Source: an uncultured Caproiciproducens sp.
GTDB lineage: Bacteria; Bacillota; Clostridia; Oscillospirales; Acutalibacteraceae
Direction: 5' to 3'
DNA: 64,000 nucleotides
Assembly (NCBI RefSeq): GCF_963664915.1
Contig: NZ_OY761810.1
Coordinates: forward strand, 1,936,661-2,000,660
Under the pieces are notes generated by a model that searched no databases, was not told the DNA's origin, and was given only the letters and a program-made list of their open reading frames with translations. The stretch's first letter is position 1. Each line of letters begins with the position of its first letter. The position numbers were made by a program, and so were the translations under genes. Of this stretch, positions 28,554-35,328 are shown in pieces.

Positions 28554-28590
28554 AATATTAATGTATACTAATTTAGTGTACATTAATATT
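28554..28590 (-). promoter_or_regulatory. 15 bp inverted-repeat operator at the suf promoter
   Basis: AATATTAATGTATAC at 28554-28568 and GTGTACATTAATATT at 28576-28590 form an inverted repeat with one mismatch around a 7-base centre. It begins within the -10 box and covers the expected start site, so a bound dimer should block transcription. An Rrf2-type Fe-S sensor is the likely binder (inference). Confidence 0.75.
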
Positions 28591-28615
28591 ATAACACAAG
28601 TATTGCACTTTTCAA
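28588..28615 (-). promoter_or_regulatory. suf operon promoter
   Basis: On the minus strand: TTGAAA (28610-28615), 16-base spacer, TATAAT (28588-28593). It lies directly upstream of the palindrome and sufC. Confidence 0.75.
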
Positions 28616-28712
28616 GCGAAATACTCCATTAATTTAGCTTGTTTCATATGGTAAACTTTGGTCATATTGTTCTGAATGAATTTCAGGGTATCATTTTGCT
28701 CTCATTCGAAAA

Positions 28713-30194
28713 TCAGTGTAAATTGACCCGCCCGGTTGCTACGGCATCCACAAACGAGCTGTCGTGCTCAACAAACAGCATGGTCGGATGATACTGCAAG
28801 ATCAGTTCTTCTATCTGTATGCGGGACAGAACATCAATATAATTGAGGGGTTCGTCCCAAATGTACAAATGTGCACGTTCGCACAGACTTTTTGCAATCA
28901 ATACCTTTTTCTTTTGACCTCCGCTGAAATCGTCTATGTCTTTTTCAAACTGCACCCTTGAAAAATCGAGTTTACGAAGAATCGCTTTAAAAAGGCTTTC
29001 GTCAATATGGTTGTCGGCCGCGTAATCCTTTAGATTGCCCTTTAAAAAAGAAGTGTCCTGAGGAACATAAGATACAATGAGATTTTTTCCTGCGCGCAGG
29101 CTGCCGCTGAAGTCAATTTTTTCGCCGAGCAGCAGTTTTAATATGCTGGATTTGCCGCAGCCGTTTTTGCCGCACAAGGCAATTCGGTCGCCTTGGCTGA
29201 CAGAAAAAGAAAGATCACTGAACACTTTTCTCTCTCCATAGAAAATAGACAGATCATCGAATTCAACCAGCCGGTTCTTCGGATATTCCAGCGGTTTAAT
29301 TGAAAGGCTCTCCGCCGTTTCAATGTTCTTCAGCAATTTTGATTTTTCATTAACAGCTTTCTGCCGGCGAGCCTCAATTGCTCCCGCCCGCTTCATCATC
29401 TTGGCCGCTTTATGGCCGATGTAGCCCTTGTCGGGTTTTAGTCCAGAATTCAGACTGCCGATTTTGGCCTTTTCCACCTGATCCGACCAGCCTGCGGTTC
29501 GTTTTGCGGAAGCCGCCAGCTGGCCGATTTGATTTTTCAGCTTTTCATTCTCCGCTGTTTCAAATTGATCCTGCATTTTCTTATTCTGCAGCCATGATGA
29601 AAAATTTCCTTTTTGTATTTCAACATTGGTTTTATTAATGGATAAAACATGATCGATGCAGGGATCCAGAAAAGCGCGGTCATGGGAGATCAAAATAAAT
29701 CCCTTTTTGGTATTCAAATAATTGCTGACAATCTTACGGGCGTTCATGTCAAGATGATTTGTCGGTTCGTCGATTAAAAGAAAATGATTGTTCTTCATAA
29801 ACAAAGCGGCCAATAAAACCTTAGTCTGTTCACCGTTGCTCAGTGTTTCAAATGGCCGGTACAGTACATCCCGCGAAACCTCAAGTAGGGATAATTCACG
29901 GTTCAGCTTCCACTGTACCACGTCATTGTAGATTTCGTTTATCAAATCTAACGTGTTCTGTGTTTTATCGGCAATTTCAAAAGGAAAATAATCAAAGGAC
30001 ACCGATGCCGAAATTGTGCCTGAGTACTTGTATTTGCCCATGAGCAGGTTCAGAAAAGTAGTCTTGCCGCGGCCGTTCCGTCCTGTGAACCCAAGTTTCC
30101 AGTCCGTATCGATCTGGAAAGAGACATTTTCAAAAATATTATCATAACTGCCTTCGTAACAGAAAGTCAGATTGCTGATATTGATCAGTGACAT
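28713..30194 (-). CDS. Lsa-type ABC-F ribosomal protection protein
   Basis: 493 residues with two ATPase domains and no membrane segments. Domain 1 has GRNGRGKTTF, LSNGEQTKVLL and LLIDEPTNHLD; domain 2 has GKNGCGKSSI, FSGGQKKKVLI and IWDEPLNYID. The interdomain linker is long and charged (about residues 195-305). Sequence style and length match the Lsa/Vga-like ARE ABC-F group, which binds the ribosome and displaces lincosamides, streptogramin A and pleuromutilins. GGAGG lies seven bases before the ATG. Its leader has an attenuator and a tiny upstream ORF, as is usual for antibiotic-induced ABC-F genes. The drug range is inferred. Confidence 0.88.
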   Translation of the reverse strand: MSLINISNLTFCYEGSYDNIFENVSFQIDTDWKLGFTGRNGRGKTTFLNLLMGKYKYSGTISASVSFDYFPFEIADKTQNTLDLINEIYNDVVQWKLNRELSLLEVSRDVLYRPFETLSNGEQTKVLLAALFMKNNHFLLIDEPTNHLDMNARKIVSNYLNTKKGFILISHDRAFLDPCIDHVLSINKTNVEIQKGNFSSWLQNKKMQDQFETAENEKLKNQIGQLAASAKRTAGWSDQVEKAKIGSLNSGLKPDKGYIGHKAAKMMKRAGAIEARRQKAVNEKSKLLKNIETAESLSIKPLEYPKNRLVEFDDLSIFYGERKVFSDLSFSVSQGDRIALCGKNGCGKSSILKLLLGEKIDFSGSLRAGKNLIVSYVPQDTSFLKGNLKDYAADNHIDESLFKAILRKLDFSRVQFEKDIDDFSGGQKKKVLIAKSLCERAHLYIWDEPLNYIDVLSRIQIEELILQYHPTMLFVEHDSSFVDAVATGRVNLH

Positions 30195-30209
30195 AAATTT
30201 ACCTCCGAT

Positions 30210-30252
30210 AAAAAATAAAAAGGACTGCAGGAAAGTAAATTCCCGCAGACCT
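30210..30252 (-). terminator. attenuator terminator before the lsa-type gene
   Basis: On the minus strand AGGTCTGCGGG (30252-30242) pairs with CCTGCAGTCCT (30231-30221), followed by TTTTTATTTTTT. It lies between the promoter and the start codon, so it would stop transcription unless the competing pairing forms. Confidence 0.8.
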
Positions 30253-30270
30253 AAAATACAGCATCATACA

Positions 30271-30291
30271 CTTATGCCGAACCGGCATAAG
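30271..30291 (-). promoter_or_regulatory. perfect 8 bp hairpin in the lsa leader
   Basis: CTTATGCC-GAACC-GGCATAAG, a perfect stem with a 5-base loop, lies between the antiterminator arm and the terminator. It would bring those two segments close together. Confidence 0.6.
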
Positions 30292-30326
30292 CATGTTCTG
30301 AATTTTATTCTGAGTATAAGATGACA

Positions 30327-30336
30327 ACTTTCCTGC
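30327..30336 (-). promoter_or_regulatory. candidate antiterminator arm
   Basis: On the RNA this reads GCAGGAAAGT. It is perfectly complementary over 10 bases to ACTTTCCTGC at 30236-30227, which contains the 3' arm of the terminator, so the two pairings exclude each other. Confidence 0.65.
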
Positions 30337-30401
30337 TTAAACACAGCAAAACAAACAACTCGAAGGTTGCCTACTTTGCAAATGCACTATTTAATTCATA
30401 G

Positions 30402-30422
30402 TCAGCAAGAAAAATTGCGCAT
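30402..30422 (-). CDS. 6-codon leader peptide of the lsa attenuator
   Basis: ATG at 30422 reads M-R-N-F-S-C then TGA. A CGGAG ribosome site lies eight bases upstream. Drug-stalled ribosomes on such a short ORF are the usual sensor in ABC-F and other ribosome-protection genes. Here stalling would alter folding of the downstream arms. Confidence 0.6.
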   Translation of the reverse strand: MRNFSC

Positions 30423-30456
30423 CTTTTCAACTCCGATTCTTATTTTTAATATTTAT

Positions 30457-30485
30457 AATATATCACAAGAGATTTATTGTGTCAA
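30457..30485 (-). promoter_or_regulatory. promoter of the lsa-type gene
   Basis: On the minus strand TTGACA (30485-30480), 17-base spacer, TATATT (30462-30457). It begins only 18 bases after the stop codon of the sigK 3' segment. Confidence 0.75.
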
Positions 30486-30503
30486 GAGAGGAAGATATGT
30501 AAG

Positions 30504-30562
30504 CTATTTCGTAAAACGTTTATACAAAGCACCGAGTGATTTTTTTTCAATGCGTGATACAT
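30504..30562 (-). pseudogene. sigK: sigK 3' segment (SpoIIIC-like), separated from the rest of sigK
   Basis: Reading the minus strand from the shared core at 30562 gives ..VS-RIEKKSLGALYKRFTK and a TAG at 30504-30506. RIEKKxL is the conserved end of SigK, directly following SRSYVS in intact homologues. The segment has no start codon of its own here. It becomes functional only when joined to the 5' segment at 36.25 kb. It is therefore not a decayed gene but the second half of a split gene; the 'pseudogene' label is only for lack of a better type. Confidence 0.93.
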
Positions 30563-30582
30563 TCGGACTTTGTAATTAGAAA
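30556..30582 (-). repeat. left element end: core plus inverted arm
   Basis: Core GATACAT (30556-30562), then the arm CGGACTTTGTAATTAGAAA at 30564-30582. The arm matches the one at the other end in inverted orientation (CGGA-N6-AATTAGAAA in both), as expected for half sites of a serine recombinase. The recombinase stop codon is only four bases further in. Confidence 0.85.
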
Positions 30583-30585
30583 TAT

Positions 30586-32184
30586 TTAGGCATTTTTTAT
30601 ACCATCCTCTAGGAGATGGCTCAATTCCTTTATTCGGAAATGCATGATGACCTCTTTCTGCTCTGAGAGTTCGATTCGGGAGATGAGACTTACCAGCAGT
30701 TCCTTGTTTGTGTCCACAGAATCAATAAATTTTTGCATCAGAAGTTCCGCGTCCATATCGGGTGCGGAGCCTGTTTTTTCCTGGACTTTCAAAGTTTTTA
30801 ATTTGTCCTGCAATGCAAGGCGATCCTGCTTAATTCTGTCATAGATTCGCTGGAAGTCAGCTTCGTCCAATGCACCGCCAAGTTTGTCATTGTAGACTTT
30901 ATCGAGGTGGGTGGTAAGCTTAACAAATTGTTGTTCGACTTGCTTGATTTCGTCCGCCGGGTCAATCCTGTTTGCTTTTTTCTTTGCCGTAGCTTTCACC
31001 TGTTCGGCGCAGGATTCCCGGTCAAGGTATTGCAAGCAGATTGCCCTTACCTGTTCAAGAACCGCCTCGGTAACAGTATCGACACGCGTACAGTGGCAGG
31101 TGCACACGCGTTCCGTTGTAAAGCGCTGATAGGTTCGGCATACGAAATAAAGAACCTTTCTGTCGCCGGAGAGCGTTCGTTGTAAAACGCCGAGCGGATA
31201 CCCGCATTCATGGCAGTAGATTAAGCCCTTGAGTAGAAATTCATGGGTGCGGGAACGGGTATTGGTTCGGCTGCCAATCATCATTTGCACTTTGCGGAAG
31301 GTTTCTTCATTCACAATCGGCTCATGCGTTCCGTCAACAACTGTCCATTCCTCCGGCGGAAGCTTCATGCAGGTTTCAATTTTGTAGTTGATTTTGCGGA
31401 TGCGCCCCTGCACCATGTTGCCAATATAGACCTCGTTTTTCAGCATGAACGTCACACGCTCAGAACTCCATTTTCCACTATATGGACCTTTTCTTGCTAC
31501 CGTCAGTTTCGCATACTGTGCCGGTGTCGGAACGCCCTCGTTGTTAAGCGTAACGGCAATCTCACGGCAGGATTTTCCTTCGAGCGCCAGCGAAAATATC
31601 CTACGGACGATTTCAGCAGCGGGCGGGTCAATTTCTATCGTGTTCTTGTGTTCTGCCGATATCTTGTAGCCGTATGCCGCTTTGCCGCCGATAAACTGCC
31701 CCTTGCGCTGTTTATCGCGCTTAACGCTGGTGATTTTCTTGCTGATGTCTTTCGCATACATGTCATTCATAATTGCCTTAAAGGGCGTGATGTCGTTGAT
31801 ACTGCTGTCGATTCCCGTATCCACACCATCCAGCAGGGATATGTAGCGAACTCCATTCAGAGGGAAGAATTTTTCGAGATAGTAACCAGTTTCGATGTAA
31901 TCCCTGCCTAAACGTGACATATCCTTTGTGAGCACCATATTGACCTTTTTTGCCTTAATATCGGCGAGCAATCGCTGAAAACTGGGACGGTCAAAATTGG
32001 TTCCTGAAAAGCCGTCGTCAATATAGGTGTCGAAAACATCCAACCGTTGTTCTTTGGCAAATTCAGATAATAAACTGCGCTGATTGGTTACGCTTTCGGA
32101 TTCCTTATCACTATCATCCTCCTTTGAAAGTCGAATGTAAAATGCGGTTTTATAGTCCATTGGGTTGCCTATTTTTGTGTACAT
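30586..32184 (-). CDS. large serine recombinase, SpoIVCA-like
   Basis: 532 residues from ATG 32184, which has GGAGG six bases upstream. The N-terminal resolvase domain has the catalytic serine in FYIRLSKEDD (Ser20), then DDGFSGTNFDRPSF and VLTKDMSRLGRDY. A recombinase domain follows (AAYGYKI, GKSCREIAVTLNNEGVPTP), then a zinc ribbon (CHECGYPLG ... CTCHC) and a coiled coil at about 385-470. Large serine recombinases cut and exchange DNA at short att cores with a 2 bp overlap. It lies next to the left core of the sigK element and is the obvious enzyme for its excision. It appears intact. A 60-residue ORF overlaps its start. Confidence 0.93.
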   Translation of the reverse strand: MYTKIGNPMDYKTAFYIRLSKEDDSDKESESVTNQRSLLSEFAKEQRLDVFDTYIDDGFSGTNFDRPSFQRLLADIKAKKVNMVLTKDMSRLGRDYIETGYYLEKFFPLNGVRYISLLDGVDTGIDSSINDITPFKAIMNDMYAKDISKKITSVKRDKQRKGQFIGGKAAYGYKISAEHKNTIEIDPPAAEIVRRIFSLALEGKSCREIAVTLNNEGVPTPAQYAKLTVARKGPYSGKWSSERVTFMLKNEVYIGNMVQGRIRKINYKIETCMKLPPEEWTVVDGTHEPIVNEETFRKVQMMIGSRTNTRSRTHEFLLKGLIYCHECGYPLGVLQRTLSGDRKVLYFVCRTYQRFTTERVCTCHCTRVDTVTEAVLEQVRAICLQYLDRESCAEQVKATAKKKANRIDPADEIKQVEQQFVKLTTHLDKVYNDKLGGALDEADFQRIYDRIKQDRLALQDKLKTLKVQEKTGSAPDMDAELLMQKFIDSVDTNKELLVSLISRIELSEQKEVIMHFRIKELSHLLEDGIKNA

Positions 32185-32351
32185 TTTGTACCTCCAACAA
32201 GCAACCACCCATTTGTGTCATGATAACTCTTGTCGGCTTCATTAGCAAGGAATAAAGCGAATGATTCCGCAATAATATCTTTGGCATCTTCTCCATTTTC
32301 TTCATAACAGCAGGTGGCTTTAACACGTCCGTGTGTTTCGTTCTGATTCAT
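32169..32351 (-). CDS. 60-residue protein upstream of the recombinase
   Basis: ATG at 32351 with GGGGGTG five bases upstream. The stop at 32169 lies inside the recombinase gene (16-base overlap), so the two are translated together. The product is acidic in the middle (EENGEDAKDIIAESFALFL) and ends DTNGWLLVGGTKCTQK. I do not recognise the family. Small proteins encoded beside large serine recombinases can be directionality factors; C. difficile skin carries a small protein of this kind. A role in controlling excision is a hypothesis based only on size and position. Confidence 0.6.
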   Translation of the reverse strand: MNQNETHGRVKATCCYEENGEDAKDIIAESFALFLANEADKSYHDTNGWLLVGGTKCTQK

Positions 32352-32372
32352 GCAAACACCCCCGCTATATGT

Positions 32373-33026
32373 TTACGCAGAGCCTGTTTGTCCGTATGAT
32401 AGCGCAAATATGTAAAAGCGCCCTTGCTGAAGCAAAAACGCCATTCTGCCAGAATACTTAATACACTCAATCCACTGAATTCCCCAGTTCACCCCCGACG
32501 AAGTGACCGCGTTTGTGATTTTTACCGTAAACCCCGTTGTGCTGATGCTTTTGACGATGCAGTAGCCGAAGCCATTGGTGTTGAATGATACCATGACATT
32601 CGGGGACGCGGGCAATGTGGTACCGAAGCTGACGTTAATATCCGCCGAGTAGTAAATGGAACCATAAGCCGTTGATGTGGCGGTCGTGCCACTCGCCGAG
32701 CCTTTCAGGACATGCAATCCGCCCACAGTGTCAGCGTTTGGATGGTAGCCGTCGCTGTAAGCCTTATTGCCGGAGATATAGATGTCGCCGCTCACGTCGA
32801 GTGCTCCATCTTCCGGAATTTTATTGATACCGATCTGCCCGTCACGGATAGAGAAAACCGGCTTTGCCGTGGGCAGCAGCGCTGATTGTGCAGTTACTGT
32901 ATAGTAATCGGATGCCGCGATCTCGAAATTGAATGATGAATTGATGTCGAAGTTTCCGATGTTGGCGTTGAACGAAAAATCTCCTCCACTCACGGCCGGC
33001 GTGACGGTGACATAGCTGCTCCATGG
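32373..33026 (-). pseudogene. phage tail fibre/baseplate protein, C-terminal remnant
   Basis: The frame encodes a repetitive, beta-rich, Ser/Thr/Gly-rich protein (SGGDFSFNANIGNFDINSSF; GQIGINKIPEDGALDVSGDI; YHPNADTVGGLHVLKGSASG), typical of the C-terminal part of siphophage tail-fibre or tail-spike proteins. It has no proper start. Near 33010-33026 it is fused out of frame to the N-terminal part of a tail endopeptidase gene, so an internal deletion removed the middle of the original protein(s). It is probably not expressed as a functional protein. Confidence 0.75.
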
Positions 33027-33241
33027 TAGATGCGAAACGCCTGCACGCCCCGATGTGTGTTGACCCGGATGATATTGTTCTTTTGCAGGCGCTTCCATTT
33101 TCCGAAGGAATCTATCGAATGTGTAAGCTCCAGCTCAAACGCGCCGTTAATTTCTTCCGAAACGACACACGAGCCGGGAGCGACAGCCCCTAGTCCGTCG
33201 TTTGTAAATTCCTGCGCTTTAAAATCGTAGACCAGAATCAT
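32990..33241 (-). pseudogene. phage tail endopeptidase-type protein, N-terminal remnant
   Basis: Starts with ATG 33241 in a TAATG overlap with the previous gene. It reads MILVYDFKAQEFTNDGLGAV, then VVSEEINGAFELELTHSID and RVNTHRGVQAFRIYH, the typical opening of prophage tail endopeptidase/minor structural proteins of several hundred residues. After FRIYH the frame turns into unrelated residues and stops at 32990, which places the deletion junction near 33010-33026. Confidence 0.78.
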
Positions 33242-33486
33242 TACAGCCACCGCCAGTTCGGAGTAATTTCGAGGGACGTGATTCCGCCGGAAAAGGAGAT
33301 TGCATTGTCACCCGGCAAAAGCATAGGATAGTCACCGGTCTTGGTGAAATTTTTGCTGATCAGTGCTGTGCCGGTGTCCTTGTACGTTTCCTGCAGTTGA
33401 GAATTGAGGATGACGCTCTCGTCGATACTGCTGAAAGATATCACACTGCTGTTTACTGTCAGAGCACTCGCGCCGGAGAGTTTCAA
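33241..33486 (-). pseudogene. phage distal tail (Dit) protein, C-terminal remnant
   Basis: The frame ends ISKNFTKTGDYPMLLPGDN then ISFSGGITSLEITPNWRWL, a pattern seen at the C-terminus of Gram-positive siphophage distal tail proteins. Its N-terminal half is missing. Upstream it joins out of frame to the start of a tape measure gene near 33487, showing a second internal deletion. The downstream TAATG overlap with the endopeptidase start is preserved. Confidence 0.7.
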
Positions 33487-33694
33487 TTTTGCCTCTCTGC
33501 TGATCGATTTCTTTATTCAGAACCTCGTTCCGGGCGGCGAGGGCACGCACGGAGGAGTCGTTTTTGTCAAACTCGCTGGTGACCAGCTGCATCTCCGAAC
33601 CGAGGACTTTGAAACTCTGGTTGATGTCGCGGAGCGCGTCCTTGAAGGCCTTTTCGCCCTCAATTCCAATCCGCAAGCCAAAATCATCTGCGAT
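33487..33694 (-). pseudogene. phage tape measure protein, N-terminal remnant with altered start codon
   Basis: The frame reads ADDFGLRIGIEGEKAFKDAL then RDINQSFKVLGSEMQLVTSE, the well-known opening of siphophage tape measure proteins, which normally begins MADDFG. Here the codon expected to be ATG is ATC (33694-33692), nine bases after a good GGAGG site. Only about 65 residues remain before the deletion junction with the Dit fragment. The original gene would have been over 2 kb. Confidence 0.75.
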
Positions 33695-33854
33695 GTGCGG
33701 TCACCTCCGATCAGATCAGAATACTAAATTATATATTGTAAATATTTTATTAAAATTTTACTTTTATTTCCCTTTTTAGTGCAACTTATGTCGCGTTATC
33801 CCTATTAGTGAAGGGACTTTCATGTTCCTATCATTTTAATAAGGGGAAATACTT

Positions 33855-34457
33855 ATGAGCTATTTTGTGCACAAAACCCATATGTGGCCACCGCCGATTG
33901 TTTTGTCAAGAGTTAAAAAGGATTTGTTAGAGTTCTTTCGACCACCAACACATGAAAGTTTCAATTATAAAAACTGGATTGCACAGTTGGATTTAAAAAC
34001 GTGCTTTGTTTGCCGTAGTAATCATGGTAAAATATATAAAAATGACGAAATGCCAGATGATGAGCCTCCAGTTCACAACAATTGCAGATGCGAAATGAAA
34101 AATATTGAAGCCGCTGTTGCCGGCACTGCAACACAAGACGGTATGAACGGTGCGGATATTGCGGTAAAAAACACAGGAAGACTCCCGTCAAATTATATTA
34201 CAAAAAAAGATGCTATTAACTTGGGTTGGATTAGTTGGCAGGGAAATTTGGACAAAGTTGTTCCCGGAAAAAGTATTGGCGGAGAAATTTACCAAAATAG
34301 AAATGGTCATCTTCCGCAAGGAGTTGGTCGTGTCTGGTATGAAGCTGATATCAATTATGATAGTGGGCTTCGGAATACTCAACGGTTGCTTTTTTCAAAT
34401 GATGGCTTAATCTTCGCTACATATGACCACTATATGACTTTTATCCAAATTCAATAA
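33855..34457 (+). CDS. barnase-like RNase toxin with MuF-type cysteine motif
   Basis: 200 residues. The C-terminal half (about 108-200) closely follows barnase: LPSNYITKKDA, GWISWQGNL, PGKSIGGEIYQNR, WYEADINYDSGLRN and DHYMTFIQI. The catalytic residues align as Lys117, Glu163, Arg173, Arg177 and His192, so the RNase looks active. The N-terminal part has TCFVCRSNHGKIY (C50, C53) and PPVHNNCRC (H74, C77, C79), the motif found near the end of phage MuF/minor head proteins. MuF-linked polymorphic toxins are known in prophages. There is no signal peptide. AAGGGG lies eight bases before the ATG. The barstar gene follows after 12 bases. Confidence 0.92.
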   Translation: MSYFVHKTHMWPPPIVLSRVKKDLLEFFRPPTHESFNYKNWIAQLDLKTCFVCRSNHGKIYKNDEMPDDEPPVHNNCRCEMKNIEAAVAGTATQDGMNGADIAVKNTGRLPSNYITKKDAINLGWISWQGNLDKVVPGKSIGGEIYQNRNGHLPQGVGRVWYEADINYDSGLRNTQRLLFSNDGLIFATYDHYMTFIQIQ

Positions 34458-34469
34458 GGAGAGGCTATT

Positions 34470-34775
34470 ATGAATTGTACGAAATATTTTATTCCCAAGC
34501 AGCGAGTTCTAAATTTCTCGAAATGTCAGTATTTAGGCGAAATTCATCAAGTTATACAACGGGAGTTGGAGTTGCCTGAGTGGTATGGTCAAAACTTAGA
34601 TGCGCTTTGGGATTCTATAACCGGAATCATGTATGTTCCAGTAGACATAACCATTATATTCAAGCCAGAAACGCAGAAATCTGAAGAGTTAGCTTCTGAA
34701 ATCAGTAAAATAATTGATGTTTTTAAAGAGGCTGCCCAAGAGTATAATGAGATCACTTTACGTGTTGAGATGTAG
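34470..34775 (+). CDS. barstar family inhibitor (immunity protein)
   Basis: 101 residues. ELELPEWYGQNLDALWDSIT is the barstar core with the conserved Tyr-Gly-x-Asn-x-Asp-Ala-Leu-Trp-Asp segment, which plugs the barnase active site. AAGGAGAGG precedes the ATG by five bases. It is translated from the same transcript as the barnase-like toxin and should protect the host from it. Both genes are intact while all neighbouring phage genes are broken, which suggests they are kept by selection. Confidence 0.93.
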   Translation: MNCTKYFIPKQRVLNFSKCQYLGEIHQVIQRELELPEWYGQNLDALWDSITGIMYVPVDITIIFKPETQKSEELASEISKIIDVFKEAAQEYNEITLRVEM

Positions 34776-34783
34776 CATTTATC

Positions 34784-34975
34784 TTAAAAATCGCTTGGTA
34801 TTACATCATCTACTGTCTGTTCCCAATGCGGCTTTTCTATCCCCAGAAACTGCTTGTGGCATGCCCATAAATCCAGAAAAAGCCCGATGGGCGTCAGCCA
34901 GAATTGCTCCGGCTCCATGTGCATCTGAACGGTTCCGTAATTATAGAGCCGGGTGAAAAGTTCGTTATTACTCAC
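34784..34975 (-). CDS. small phage protein, probable tail assembly chaperone part
   Basis: 63 residues: MSNNELFTRLYNYGTVQMHM then EPEQFWLTPIGLFLDLW. The 'PEQFW.LTP..F..L' pattern is typical of the second tail assembly chaperone ORF of siphophages. It overlaps the preceding chaperone ORF by four bases (ATGA). In a complete phage the tape measure gene would follow; here the barnase/barstar pair lies between on the other strand. It ends nine bases from the end of the barstar gene, which is convergent. Probably a non-functional survivor. Confidence 0.6.
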   Translation of the reverse strand: MSNNELFTRLYNYGTVQMHMEPEQFWLTPIGLFLDLWACHKQFLGIEKPHWEQTVDDVIPSDF

Positions 34976-35328
34976 CCGGCTGCCGGGTTTTTTGATGTTT
35001 CATCCGCGCCTTCGCTGACCACGTTCCGGGCAGTGCCCTTGAACATGGCTTCGGTGATGGCGCTTTTGTATGTAGCCAGCTTTAGGGGCGACGTGAGCAG
35101 TTCCACTTCTTCCTCGGTCAATAAATCCTTTGGTGCATCCTTATGCTTGAGATTGTAAATCAGGACGGATTGGTTTGCCAAAAGCGTAATCAGCCATACG
35201 ATTTCATCCAGCGCTAGTTCGAAATTCTCCGATCGCATCAGCTTTTCACCCAGATTTTCAAGACCGCCGTAACGCCCGGCGATGGCCTTGGTCGCTTTTG
35301 TGGTGAGAATTAGCTCGTATGCCTTATA
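34972..35328 (-). pseudogene. phage tail assembly chaperone, 5'-truncated
   Basis: The frame reads AYELILTTKATKAIAGRYGG, LENLGEKLMRSENFELALDE and IVWLITLLANQ, like the first tail assembly chaperone of Gram-positive siphophages (TKATKAI..RFGGLENL). The phage-like reading extends upstream of the ATG at 35238 to about 35328, where it meets the oleate hydratase fragment and a stop codon. The natural start is therefore lost at that junction. Expression from the internal ATG is possible but doubtful. Confidence 0.65.

Noticed and set aside
30367-30579. 70-codon plus-strand open frame across the sigK 3' end and lsa leader
   Set aside because: It has no ribosome site and lies opposite better-supported minus-strand features (sigK end, promoter, leader peptide).
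32352-32470. sigma-E-type promoter ahead of the 60-residue ORF and recombinase
   Set aside because: CATATAG and CATACGG resemble a -10, but no matching -35 lies at the right distance on the minus strand.
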